DNA of 15,581 nt from positions 1-15,581 of the forward strand of contig DATFPQ010000011.1 of the NCBI GenBank assembly GCA_035264765.1, in the 5' to 3' direction. The position numbers were made by a program, and so were the translations under genes. The notes below the pieces were generated by a model. It saw only the letters and a program-made list of their open reading frames with translations. It was not told the DNA's origin and ran no database searches. Source of the stretch: DATFPQ01 sp035264765. Its GTDB lineage: Bacteria > Actinomycetota > Actinomycetes > Actinomycetales > Angustibacteraceae. Shown here in pieces: positions 1 through 6,393 of the stretch (position 1 is the stretch's first letter; each line of letters opens with the position of its first letter).

Positions 1-723
1 GCCGGGTGCGGCCTGGTGCGCCGGGACGGGCACGTCGCGCGCGTCGCCGCCGGCCAGCTTGGCCTCGACGAGCTTCTCGACCGCCTCGCGGTAGTCGTCC
101 TCGAACTCGTCCGCGTCGTAGTCGCCGGTCATCGAGTCGACGAGCGAGGACGCCATGGCGACCTCCTGCGGGCGCAGGTCCTCGGTGCTGCCCAGGTTGT
201 CGAAGTCGGCGGGGCGGACCTCGTCCGGCCAGAGCATGGTCTGCAGCACGATGACGTCGTCGCGCACCCGCAGGACGGCGAGCGTGGAGCGCTGCCGGAT
301 CGCCACGTGCACCAGCGCCATCCGGTCCGAGGCGCGCAGGGCCTCGCGCAGCAGCGCGTACGGCTTGACCCCGGTCTTCTCCGGCTCGAGGTAGTAGCTC
401 TTCTCCAGCAGCATCGGGTCGATCTGCTCGGCGGGCACAAACCGCTCGACCTCGATCTCGCGGCTGCCCGACAACGGCAGCTCGGCGATGTCCTCGTCGG
501 TGAGGATCACCAGCTGGCCCTCGGGGGACTCGTAGCCCTTGGCGATCTCGTCGTAGCCGACCTCCTCGCCGCAGACGTCGCAGACCCGCTTGTACCTGAT
601 CCGCCCGCCGTCCGCGCGGTGCACCTGGTGGAACGAGATGTCGTGGCTGCTGGTGGCGGTGTACATCTTCACCGGCACGTTCACCAGGCCGAAGGACACA
701 GCGCCCTTCCACATCGCCCGCAT
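1..723 (-). CDS. ku: Ku, NHEJ DNA end-binding protein (partial, 3' end outside window)
   Basis: Ku is the homodimeric ring that binds double-strand break ends and recruits the LigD polymerase and ligase in bacterial non-homologous end joining. The 241 visible residues start MRAMWKGAVSFGLVNVPVKM, the hallmark Ku N-terminus, followed by the family blocks VCDVCGEEVGYDEIAKGYE (about 44-62), LEKSYYLEP and an acidic stretch TGDYDADEFEDDYREAVEKL near the window edge. Bacterial Ku is usually about 270-350 aa, so only the C-terminal tail is missing. A strong Shine-Dalgarno GGAGGGAG (731-738) lies 7 bases before the ATG and fixes the start. The gene is divergent from the ligase gene, across a 75-bp spacer with an 18-bp palindrome. 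Identity is firm from the motifs; the C-terminus cannot be judged. Confidence 0.96.
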   Translation of the reverse strand, partial: MRAMWKGAVSFGLVNVPVKMYTATSSHDISFHQVHRADGGRIRYKRVCDVCGEEVGYDEIAKGYESPEGQLVILTDEDIAELPLSGSREIEVERFVPAEQIDPMLLEKSYYLEPEKTGVKPYALLREALRASDRMALVHVAIRQRSTLAVLRVRDDVIVLQTMLWPDEVRPADFDNLGSTEDLRPQEVAMASSLVDSMTGDYDADEFEDDYREAVEKLVEAKLAGGDARDVPVPAHQAAPG

Positions 724-730
724 GTCCGCT

Positions 731-738
731 CTCCCTCC
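731..738 (-). promoter_or_regulatory. ku ribosome binding site
   Basis: GGAGGGAG on the minus strand, 7 bases upstream of the ku ATG (721-723). It is one of the strongest Shine-Dalgarno sequences in the window and decides this ATG over the second ATG three codons later. Confidence 0.75.
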
Positions 739-760
739 GGGTGCCCGTGCGGCACCGCCC

Positions 761-778
761 GACGTGTGCGCACACGTC
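761..778. promoter_or_regulatory. Perfect 18-bp palindrome in the ku/ligase divergent promoter
   Basis: GACGTGTGCGCACACGTC is an uninterrupted inverted repeat (9+9, no spacer) in the 75-bp gap between the divergent ku and ligase genes. It lies 38 bases upstream of the ku ATG and 20 upstream of the ligase ATG. If CAGGAT (787-792) is the ligase -10 box, the palindrome covers that promoter's -35 position, a usual place for a repressor operator. It does not match the actinobacterial LexA box (GAAC-N4-GTTC), so a TetR- or GntR-like dimeric regulator is a reasonable but unproven guess. The palindrome is seen; the operator role is inferred. Confidence 0.6.
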
Positions 779-786
779 ACTCCCGG

Positions 787-792
787 CAGGAT
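787..792 (+). promoter_or_regulatory. Possible leaderless -10 box of the ligase gene
   Basis: CAGGAT ends 6 bases before the ATG at 799, close to the actinobacterial -10 form TANNNT. A similar hexamer-to-start spacing recurs at other genes of the window (5653-5658, 5618-5623, 13465-13470), which supports a leaderless mRNA. The adjoining GGCAGG (785-790) could instead act as a weak Shine-Dalgarno. Confidence 0.35.
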
Positions 793-798
793 GGACCC

Positions 799-1755
799 AT
801 GCGACCCATGCTCGCCACCCCAGGCGAGGCCGGGACCCCGCCGCCGACCGGCGCGGAATGGGCACATGAGGTCAAGTGGGACGGCATGCGGCTGCTCGCG
901 GAGGTCAGCGACGGCCGGCTGGTTCTGACGTCGCGCACCGAGGCCGACGTCACCGTGACCTTCCCGGAGCTGACGCCGCTGGCGACCGCCGTGGCGGACG
1001 CCCACCTGGACGGCGAGGTGGTCGCCCTGGTCGACGGCCGGCCGAGCTTCGGGGCGCTGGCCGACCGCATGCACGTCCGGGACGCGCGCCGCGCGGCCAG
1101 CCTGGCCGAGCGCCTGCCGGTGACCTTCGTCGTCTTCGACCTGCTGCGGCTCTACGGCGTCCCGCTGATCCAGCGACCCTTCGACGAGCGCCGGTCGACG
1201 CTCGAGCGGCTCGACCTCGGCGGACCGCAGGACGGCGTCCCCTGGCAGGTGCCCAGCGTCTTCGACGACGGCGCCGCGCTGTACCGCGCGACCCTGGACC
1301 AGGGGCTGGAGGGCGTGGTCAGCAAGCGCCGGTCGTCTCGGTACCTGCCGGGCCGGCGCAGCCGGGACTGGGTCAAGCGGCCGCACCGCCTGACCCAGAC
1401 CTACGTCGTCGGGGGGTGGCGGCCGCAGACGGGAACCACATCGACCCCTGGCTCGCTCCTCGTGGGCCTACCGGACGACGACGGCGGGCTGGTGTTCCTG
1501 GGACGGGTGGGCAGCGGGATCGGGCCCACGGCGGCGCAGGACCTCAGCCGGCTGCTGTCCCCGCTGACCCGAGCGACCTCACCCTTTCGCGACGTCGTCC
1601 CCCGCGCGGACGCACTCGGCGCGACCTGGGTCGAACCGGCTCTGCTGGTCGAGGTGGCGCATCTCGGCCTCGGCGGCCAGGGCAGGCTGCGGCAGCCGTC
1701 GGTGAAGGGCATCCGCACCGACCTGCGCCCGGAGGACCTCCGCCGTGAGCCCTAG
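799..1755 (+). CDS. ATP-dependent DNA ligase, LigD ligase-domain type (stand-alone)
   Basis: Seals nicks during NHEJ by ATP-dependent adenylation of a lysine. The 318 aa contain the nucleotidyltransferase motifs in order: motif I VKWDGMR with nucleophile K26, motif III LDGEVV (E73), FVVFDLL (110-116), motif IV EGVVSKR (171-177) and motif V DWVKRP with K193. An OB-fold domain fills roughly residues 200-318 and ends near KGIRTDL. This matches the ligase module of LigD or LigC, but with no polymerase or nuclease domain attached. The reading frame stays open far upstream, but that part is antisense to ku; homology begins at MRPMLATPG, which fixes the start. The next gene overlaps the 3' end by 11 bp, so the two are co-transcribed. 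The symbol is left blank because ligC and ligD naming cannot be separated here. Confidence 0.92.
   Translation: MRPMLATPGEAGTPPPTGAEWAHEVKWDGMRLLAEVSDGRLVLTSRTEADVTVTFPELTPLATAVADAHLDGEVVALVDGRPSFGALADRMHVRDARRAASLAERLPVTFVVFDLLRLYGVPLIQRPFDERRSTLERLDLGGPQDGVPWQVPSVFDDGAALYRATLDQGLEGVVSKRRSSRYLPGRRSRDWVKRPHRLTQTYVVGGWRPQTGTTSTPGSLLVGLPDDDGGLVFLGRVGSGIGPTAAQDLSRLLSPLTRATSPFRDVVPRADALGATWVEPALLVEVAHLGLGGQGRLRQPSVKGIRTDLRPEDLRREP
1731..1736 (+). promoter_or_regulatory. Ribosome binding site of the LigD polymerase gene
   Basis: GGAGGA lies inside the end of the ligase gene, 8 bases before the GTG at 1745. It supports translation initiation within the upstream ORF rather than read-through, and so a genuine two-protein arrangement. 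Confidence 0.7.
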
Positions 1756-2683
1756 CCGCGGTGCCGGGAGGGACACCCACGAGGCGCTGGTCGAGCTGGA
1801 CGGCCACCGGCTGCGGCTGCGCAACCTCGACAAGGTGCTGTACCCGGAGGAGGGGACGACCAAGGCGCAGGTGCTGGACTACTACGCCCGGGTGGCGCCG
1901 GTGATCCTGCCGCACCTGGCCGACCGGCCGGTGAGCCGGTTCCGCTGGCCGGACGGCGTGGCGGCGCAGTCCTTCGTCGAGAAGGAGGTGCCGCGTGGGA
2001 CGCCGGACTGGGTCAGCAGGGTCACCGTGGACTCCCCCGGCTCCACCAGAGGGCACGAACGGGTGACGTACCCGCTGCTGGACTCGCTGGCGAGCCTGAC
2101 CTGGGTGGTGAACCTGGCCGCCCTGGAGCTGCACGTGCCGCAGTGGCAGGTCGGCCCCCGCGGCGGTCTGCACTGCCCGAACCGGCTCGTCGTCGACCTC
2201 GACCCCGGCCCTCCCGCCGCCCTGCCGGAGTGCGCGGAGGTGGCGCTGCTGGTCCGTGAGCGGCTGGCGGACGACGGCCTGGTACCGCTGCCCGTGACGA
2301 GCGGGAGCAAGGGCATGCAGCTGTACGCCGCGGTGAGCGGCCGCCAGGACAGCGACACCCTGCGCGAGTACGCCCGGCGCCTGGCCGAGAGCCTGAGCCG
2401 GGAGCGTCCCGACCTGGTCGTGTCGAACATGTCCAAGGCGCTGCGGCCCGGGAAGGTGCTGCTCGACTGGAGCCAGAACCACGGGAAGAAGACCACGATC
2501 AGCCCCTACTCGCTGCGCGGCCGGCCACGGGCCCAGGTGGCCGCGCCGCGGAGCTGGGCCGAGGTGGAGGACGCCGGGTCGCTCGCGCAGCTGCACTTCT
2601 CCGAGGTCCTGCGTCGGGTCGAGGAGCAGGGTGACCTGGCGGCGGAGCTGCTGGAGCCGGGCCCGAAGGTCCCGACTCGCTGA
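1745..2683 (+). CDS. LigD-type NHEJ polymerase/primase (PolDom, AEP superfamily)
   Basis: Primase-polymerase of the archaeo-eukaryotic primase superfamily that fills gaps and adds ribonucleotides at NHEJ junctions. The 312 aa carry LDKVLYP near residue 28, the metal-binding pair D151 and D153 in VVDLDPG, the nucleotide-binding loop TSGSKGMQLY (185-194), SKALRPGK (230-237) and the third acidic residue D241 in LLDWSQN. Length fits a stand-alone PolDom (about 290-340 aa). The GTG start overlaps the ligase end by 11 bp in another frame and has a good GGAGGA site. Oddity: the family sxH motif normally reads GLHLY or similar, but here it is GMQLY, with Gln192 in the His position. No phosphoesterase domain is present in either ORF. 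Role and family are well supported; activity with Gln192 is untested. Confidence 0.93.
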   Translation: MSPSRGAGRDTHEALVELDGHRLRLRNLDKVLYPEEGTTKAQVLDYYARVAPVILPHLADRPVSRFRWPDGVAAQSFVEKEVPRGTPDWVSRVTVDSPGSTRGHERVTYPLLDSLASLTWVVNLAALELHVPQWQVGPRGGLHCPNRLVVDLDPGPPAALPECAEVALLVRERLADDGLVPLPVTSGSKGMQLYAAVSGRQDSDTLREYARRLAESLSRERPDLVVSNMSKALRPGKVLLDWSQNHGKKTTISPYSLRGRPRAQVAAPRSWAEVEDAGSLAQLHFSEVLRRVEEQGDLAAELLEPGPKVPTR

Positions 2684-2732
2684 CCGCGGCTCACGACGTC
2701 CGCCGACTGCGCTTCTCCTCCCCATCGGCAGC

Positions 2733-2768
2733 AGGACGCCCCCGGGGCGGCTGCTCCGGGGGCGTCCT
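2733..2768. terminator. Bidirectional hairpin terminator between ligD-pol and lsr2
   Basis: AGGACGCCCCCGG (2733-2745) and CCGGGGGCGTCCT (2756-2768) form a perfect 13-bp GC-rich stem with a 10-base loop. It sits 49 bases past the polymerase stop and 8 bases past the lsr2 stop, between converging genes, so it can end transcripts from both sides. There is no real U tract, which is common for actinobacterial terminators. Confidence 0.8.
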
Positions 2769-2776
2769 TGGTGCAC

Positions 2777-3106
2777 TCAGTGCGCGGCTGCGTACGCCTC
2801 CTGCACCTCACCAGAGATACGACCGCGCTCGCTCACCTTGAAACCGTTCTCCTTGGCCCACGCTCGGATCGCCGTCGTGTCGGACGACGAGGAAGCGCCG
2901 CCGCGTCGAGCCGTGGGGCGTGTCGTGCGGCCGGACACCCGGCGCGCGTTGCCGACCCAGTGCGCGAGCGAGTCGCGCAGCTGCGCCGCGTTCTGGTCGG
3001 ACAGGTCGATCTCGTACGTCGCGCCGTCCAGACCGAAGGTCACGGTCTCGGTCGCCTCGCCACCGTCGATGTCGTCGATCAGTACGACCTGGACCTTCTG
3101 GGCCAT
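2777..3106 (-). CDS. lsr2: Lsr2, H-NS-like nucleoid-associated protein
   Basis: Lsr2 bridges DNA, prefers AT-rich sequence and silences foreign genes in actinobacteria. The 109-aa product starts MAQKVQVVLIDDIDGGEA, typical of the family. The N-terminal oligomerisation domain covers about residues 1-58 (TVTFGLDGATYEIDLSD). A Ser/Arg/Gly linker (59-76) leads to the C-terminal DNA-binding domain with IRAWAKENGFKVSERGRIS; the minor-groove-reading RGR is residues 94-96. Length matches the usual 105-115 aa. GGAGA (3114-3118) lies 7 bases before the ATG, and a TTGACA promoter lies further upstream. Transcription converges on the NHEJ genes and ends at the shared hairpin. Confidence 0.97.
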   Translation of the reverse strand: MAQKVQVVLIDDIDGGEATETVTFGLDGATYEIDLSDQNAAQLRDSLAHWVGNARRVSGRTTRPTARRGGASSSSDTTAIRAWAKENGFKVSERGRISGEVQEAYAAAH

Positions 3107-3188
3107 TTGTCTGTCTCCAATGTGTCACTTCACCCCGGGACCCGGTCCTCGCGCCATCCCCCGCAATTCTCCCGAGGTAGATGAGGAC

Positions 3189-3218
3189 ATTCTGGTGGGA
3201 CGCCATGCGCAATGTCAA
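3189..3218 (-). promoter_or_regulatory. Likely lsr2 promoter
   Basis: On the minus strand a consensus -35 TTGACA (3213-3218) is followed after 18 bases by CAGAAT (3189-3194), a close match to TAGAAT. Transcription would start near 3182, giving a leader of about 75 bases before the lsr2 ATG. It is the best consensus -35 box noticed in the window and lies in a locally AT-richer stretch, a substrate type Lsr2 itself could bind (autoregulation is inference). Confidence 0.55.
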
Positions 3219-3520
3219 AGACCTCGAAAATTGAGGGCGCAATGAGGCGGTGCCGGCCGCGGTGAAGGCGTCGCCTTGGCCCGACAAAAGCCATGTCGCC
3301 GCCGCCGCCAAGCCAACGGTGAGTCCGCCGTGCAGGTTTAGCGCAGGTAAAGCGACCGGTCGCGGGAAAGCAACGCGGAACCGACACAGAACCCGGCACG
3401 TAGCGAAGGCCGGCCGCGGGAAGGACAGCGGGTCCCGGCTTCGGAAGGCGGGACTCGCGTCGAGGCTTCGGAAGGCGGCGGGGCGACGGAAGGGAGAACG
3501 AAGGAGCGGCGGCGTGCGAA
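3219..3520. other. Non-coding spacer between the small membrane protein gene and lsr2, with short direct repeats
   Basis: About 300 bases upstream of the lsr2 promoter without a convincing gene. It has a lower-GC start (around 3219-3245, with GAAAATTG), then purine-rich DNA containing a 15-bp direct repeat GGCTTCGGAAGGCGG at 3437-3451 and 3464-3478. A looser pair of GGCCGCGGGAA-like segments occurs near 3358-3368 and 3411-3422. An Arg/Lys-rich frame is open on plus from 3250 but has poor third-position GC and runs into a real minus-strand gene, so I do not call it. The region may be a regulatory upstream region of lsr2 or decayed sequence. Confidence 0.5.
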
Positions 3521-3682
3521 TCAGCCTTCGGCGGACCGTCGGGCCCGCTCGTCCTGCTCCCGCTCGTAGCGCGCCTGCGCGGACCGCTCGCGCCGGTCGC
3601 CCTCGAGCATGGCCTTGAGCGCGACGACGAACAGGAACAGCACGCCGATCGAGGGAATGAGTGCGACCAGGGCCTTGACCAT
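3521..3682 (-). CDS. Small single-pass membrane protein (53 aa), panC operon
   Basis: Short ORF starting MVKALVALIPSIGVLFLFVV. Residues 4-24 form one hydrophobic membrane helix, followed by a highly charged cytoplasmic-type tail (GDRRERSAQARYEREQDERARR) predicted to be helical. Third codon positions are strongly GC, as expected for a real gene here. It lies 45 bp downstream of panC on the same strand, so probably at the end of the DUF2520-panC operon. No clear Shine-Dalgarno is visible before the ATG. From memory, similar tiny proteins with a PSIGVLFLF-like helix occur near lsr2 in other actinobacteria. Function is unknown; an anchor or small regulatory partner is possible but not shown. Confidence 0.72.
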   Translation of the reverse strand: MVKALVALIPSIGVLFLFVVALKAMLEGDRRERSAQARYEREQDERARRSAEG

Positions 3683-3727
3683 GTACTGACGGTACGCCGC
3701 GGCGCAGGGGCTGCCGCGCCCGGCCGC

Positions 3728-4705
3728 TCAGGACCGGGACGGCGTGGAGAAGGCGTCCAGGGGTCCGCCGTCCGGCCCGAGCCGCACCGGCACGTTGTCG
3801 ATCAGCCGGGTGGTGCCGACCCGGGCCGCCACCGCGAGCAGCGCCTCCCCGCGGTACCACTCCGGCACGTCCTCCAGCGTGTACGGGTGCACCAGGACGA
3901 GGTAGTCGACCAGCGCCAGCGGCTCGTGCACCAGCACCTCGCGGGCCGCCCGGCGTACCGCGCTGGGACCCTCGGCCGCCCGGTCAGCGCCCGCGCGCAG
4001 AGCCGCGGAGAGCGCGAGCGCCGCCTCCCGGTCACTCGCGGTGAGGTAGACGTTGCGGCTGCTGAGCGCCAGGCCGTCCGGCTCACGGACCGTGGCGACC
4101 GCGATCACGTCGACCGGGAAGTCCAGGTCGCGGACCATCCGGTTGATGAGCAGCAGCTGCTGCGCGTCCTTCTGACCGAAGTACGCGGCGTGCGGACGGG
4201 TGAGGTGCAGCATCTTTCCCACCACCGTGAGCACGCCGTCGAAATGGCCTGGCCGGAGCTGCCCCTCCAGCACCGCCCCGAGCGGGCCGGCGCTGACCCG
4301 CACACCGGGGTCGCCGTCCGGGTACACGACGTCGGGGGTCGGCGTGAAGACGACGTCCACGCCCTCGCGGGCGCAGATGGCGATGTCGGCGTCTACCGTG
4401 CGCGGGTAGCGGGACAGGTCCTCCCCGGGGCCGAACTGCAGCGGGTTCAGGAAGATCGTCACGATGACGTGCCGGGCGCGCTCGCGGGCCCGCCGGATCA
4501 GGGCCGCGTGCCCTTGGTGCAACGCCCCCATCGTCATCACGACGGCGACCTCGCCCTGGTCGAGGCCGGCCCGGGCCGCAGCGAGCTCCGCGCGGGTGCG
4601 GACCATCAGAGGCCGCGGGGCGGTCCGGTTGGCCGTGGCCGCATCGCTCGCCCCCTTGCTCGCCACGTGCGACGCGGCCTCGGGCGGGGGAACGTTCGGG
4701 CTCAC
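3728..4705 (-). CDS. panC: Pantothenate synthetase (pantoate--beta-alanine ligase)
   Basis: Cytosolic enzyme joining pantoate and beta-alanine with ATP (via pantoyl-adenylate), the last step of pantothenate (vitamin B5) synthesis before CoA. The 325 aa show the HIGH-like motif MGALHQGHAALI (H63-x-x-H66), NPLQF (87-91), RPGHFDGV (151-158), FGQKD (176-180) and ALSSRN (213-218), the full set for the family. The GTG start overlaps the stop of the DUF2520 gene as GTGA, indicating translational coupling. This start adds about 33 residues of unconserved Ala/Pro-rich sequence before MVRTRAEL; starting at that Met34 would give 292 aa, nearer the usual length, so the true N-terminus is open. No panB or panD is in the window. 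Confidence 0.95.
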   Translation of the reverse strand: MSPNVPPPEAASHVASKGASDAATANRTAPRPLMVRTRAELAAARAGLDQGEVAVVMTMGALHQGHAALIRRARERARHVIVTIFLNPLQFGPGEDLSRYPRTVDADIAICAREGVDVVFTPTPDVVYPDGDPGVRVSAGPLGAVLEGQLRPGHFDGVLTVVGKMLHLTRPHAAYFGQKDAQQLLLINRMVRDLDFPVDVIAVATVREPDGLALSSRNVYLTASDREAALALSAALRAGADRAAEGPSAVRRAAREVLVHEPLALVDYLVLVHPYTLEDVPEWYRGEALLAVAARVGTTRLIDNVPVRLGPDGGPLDAFSTPSRS

Positions 4706-5610
4706 TGTGGCTCCTCGGTACGGGCCAGGACGTCCAGCAGGCTCGCGGCCGCGTGCGGCGCCAGCCGTCCGGAGGCCAGCGACCGGACGGCGGTGGCGCG
4801 GGCCAGCGCGACGTAGGTCGGGAGCACGTCCGGGCTCTCGGTGGCGAGCTCGCGGACGTGCGCGGACACCGTACCCGCGTCGCCCCGGGACACCGGCCCG
4901 GTGAGGGCGGCGTCCCCGCTGCGCAGGGCGCCGTCCAGGGCCGCGAGCAGCAGCGGCTCCAGCACGCGGTCCGGCCGGTCGATACCGCTGTTCCGCAGCA
5001 CCTGGAGGGCCTGGGCGACCAGCGTCACCAGATGGTTGGAGCCGTGCGAGAGCGCGGCGTGGTAGCGCGGGCGGTCGCGCTCGGCGACCCACACCGGCTC
5101 GGCGCCCATCTCGACGACCAGCGCCTCGGCCACCGGTCGGACCGGCTCCGCGGCGGTGACGCCGAAGCAGCAGGTCGCCAGCCGTTGCAGGTCGACCGAC
5201 GTGCCGGTGAAGGTCATCGCCGGGTGCAGCGCGAGGGCAATCACGTGCTGCGGGCGGGCCGGGTTGAGGACGGCGGTGCCGAACCGCCCGCTGGTGTGCA
5301 CGACGAGCTGGCCGGCCGGCCAGGCGCCGACGTCGGTCAGGCCCTGCACGAGTCCCGGCAGCTCGTCGTCCGGGACGGTGAGCAGCACCAGGTCGGCCGC
5401 GGCGACGACGTCCGGCACCGGGAGCAGCGGCACCCCGGGCAGCAGCGCCTCCGCGCGGGCCCGCGAGGCGTCGCTCACGCCGCTGGCGGCCACGACCCGG
5501 TGTCCGGACCGCGCGAGCGCCGCACCCAGCACCGCGCCGACCCGACCGGTCCCGACGACCCCGACGTCCAGCCGCGCGGGGCGGCCCAGGTCGTCTGCTG
5601 CTGCTGACAC
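4702..5610 (-). CDS. DUF2520 Rossmann-fold oxidoreductase-like protein
   Basis: The 302-aa protein has an N-terminal NAD(P)-binding Rossmann fold with VGVVGTGRVGAVLGAAL (G20-x-G22-x-x-G25) and VLLTVPDDEL. The C-terminal all-alpha DUF2520 domain contains YHAALSHGSNHLVTL and is related to the 6-phosphogluconate dehydrogenase-like fold. It resembles ketopantoate reductase-type or F420:NADP oxidoreductase-like proteins, and DUF2520 genes are regularly found beside panC. A role in pantoate supply has been suggested for such neighbours but is not shown by this sequence. The GTG start is 7 bases downstream of a TAGCGT box. The stop overlaps the panC start (GTGA). The substrate is unknown. Confidence 0.88.
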   Translation of the reverse strand: MSAAADDLGRPARLDVGVVGTGRVGAVLGAALARSGHRVVAASGVSDASRARAEALLPGVPLLPVPDVVAAADLVLLTVPDDELPGLVQGLTDVGAWPAGQLVVHTSGRFGTAVLNPARPQHVIALALHPAMTFTGTSVDLQRLATCCFGVTAAEPVRPVAEALVVEMGAEPVWVAERDRPRYHAALSHGSNHLVTLVAQALQVLRNSGIDRPDRVLEPLLLAALDGALRSGDAALTGPVSRGDAGTVSAHVRELATESPDVLPTYVALARATAVRSLASGRLAPHAAASLLDVLARTEEPQ

Positions 5611-5617
5611 GCGCCCG

Positions 5618-5623
5618 ACGCTA
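5618..5623 (-). promoter_or_regulatory. Likely -10 box of the DUF2520-panC operon
   Basis: TAGCGT on minus, 7 bases before the GTG start, fits TANNNT with a leaderless transcript. It is back to back with the opposite -10 box at 5653-5658, so the 54-bp spacer holds two divergent promoters. Confidence 0.5.
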
Positions 5624-5652
5624 GCGCGCCCGCCCGTGCGGACCGCCCCGGC

Positions 5653-5658
5653 TAGGCT
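5653..5658 (+). promoter_or_regulatory. Likely -10 box of the methyltransferase pair
   Basis: TAGGCT lies 6 bases before the ATG at 5665, and no Shine-Dalgarno is present, so a leaderless mRNA is likely. TAGGCT is a very common actinobacterial -10 form. Confidence 0.55.
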
Positions 5659-5664
5659 CGCCGC

Positions 5665-6390
5665 ATGGGACGTCACGAGCGGCTGGCGCAGCTGACGGAC
5701 GTCGACGCACCCGGCCTCGTGGTGGCCGACCTCGGGTGCGGCACCGGCCGGACCATCCGCGAGCTGCTGCGGCTCGACCCACCGCCCGCGGTGGTCCATG
5801 CCCTCGACTCCACCAGCCAGCTCGACGACGACCTCCTGCACGACGAGCGGGTGGTGTCCCGCGTGGCGGACCTGGATGTGCCACTGCCCTTCGACGACGA
5901 GTCCCTCGACCGGGTGCTGTCGATGAACGTCGCCGAGAACCTGCACCAGCCGGCCGGCTTCCTGCGCGAGTGCACCCGGGTGCTTCGACCGGGCGGCACC
6001 GCCGTCATCGGGCACACGGACTTCGACACCGCGCTGTTCACCAGCGACGACGACGAGCTGACCCGGCTGCTCGTCGACCGGTTCGTCGCCGAGGTGCCGG
6101 ACGGCTCCCAGGGCACCGACGGGTTCATGGGACGCAAGCTGCTGAGCCTGGCGGTCGACGCGCCGCTGCTGCTGGAGCAGGTGCACTCGTGGGCCGACCC
6201 GCACCGCCGGTTCGACCGCGGGTCGCTGGCCTGGAAGATCGCCATGGGGATGGTGGCGGCCGCGCGGGACGACGCCGGGCTGGCGGCGCGGGCCGCGGCC
6301 TGGGTGGAGTCGGTGCGCCGGCTGGCCGACCAGGGTCGCTTCCTGTTCACGATCACGGACGTGGTCGTGGTGCTGCGCAAGCCCCGCTGA
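5665..6390 (+). CDS. Class I SAM-dependent methyltransferase
   Basis: The 241-aa cytosolic protein has a Methyltransf_11-like core. Motif I is VADLGCGTGRT (20-30) for S-adenosylmethionine binding, followed by an acidic end of strand 2 (HALDSTSQ), LPFDDESLDRVLSMN as motif II-like, and ECTRVLRPGGTAVIGHTDF as the post-motif segment. The C-terminal third includes HSWADPHRRFDRGSLAW and is not assigned to a known substrate class. It probably starts a two-gene plus-strand transcript with the MidA-like gene 3 bp downstream. Divergent from the DUF2520-panC operon. Substrate cannot be read from the sequence. Confidence 0.85.
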   Translation: MGRHERLAQLTDVDAPGLVVADLGCGTGRTIRELLRLDPPPAVVHALDSTSQLDDDLLHDERVVSRVADLDVPLPFDDESLDRVLSMNVAENLHQPAGFLRECTRVLRPGGTAVIGHTDFDTALFTSDDDELTRLLVDRFVAEVPDGSQGTDGFMGRKLLSLAVDAPLLLEQVHSWADPHRRFDRGSLAWKIAMGMVAAARDDAGLAARAAAWVESVRRLADQGRFLFTITDVVVVLRKPR

Positions 6391-6393
6391 GCC

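Noticed and set aside
16..798. N-terminal extension of the ligase across ku
   Set aside because: It is the complement of the ku coding sequence; ligase homology starts at MRPMLATPG and no domain is seen before it.
1745..1755. Frameshift breaking a once-fused ligase-polymerase LigD
   Set aside because: The polymerase has its own well-spaced GGAGGA and GTG, both proteins have complete domains, and the domain order (ligase then polymerase) does not require a fusion. Separate genes are the simpler reading.
3250..3618. Plus-strand open frame for a Lys/Arg-rich 122-aa protein
   Set aside because: Third-position GC is low for this genome, the composition looks like translated purine-rich spacer, no Shine-Dalgarno is seen, and it overlaps the real small membrane gene on minus.
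2808..3860. Long minus-strand frame covering lsr2 and the panC end
   Set aside because: It is a shadow in another frame of lsr2, the small membrane gene and panC, with typical Arg/Pro/Gly-rich shadow composition.
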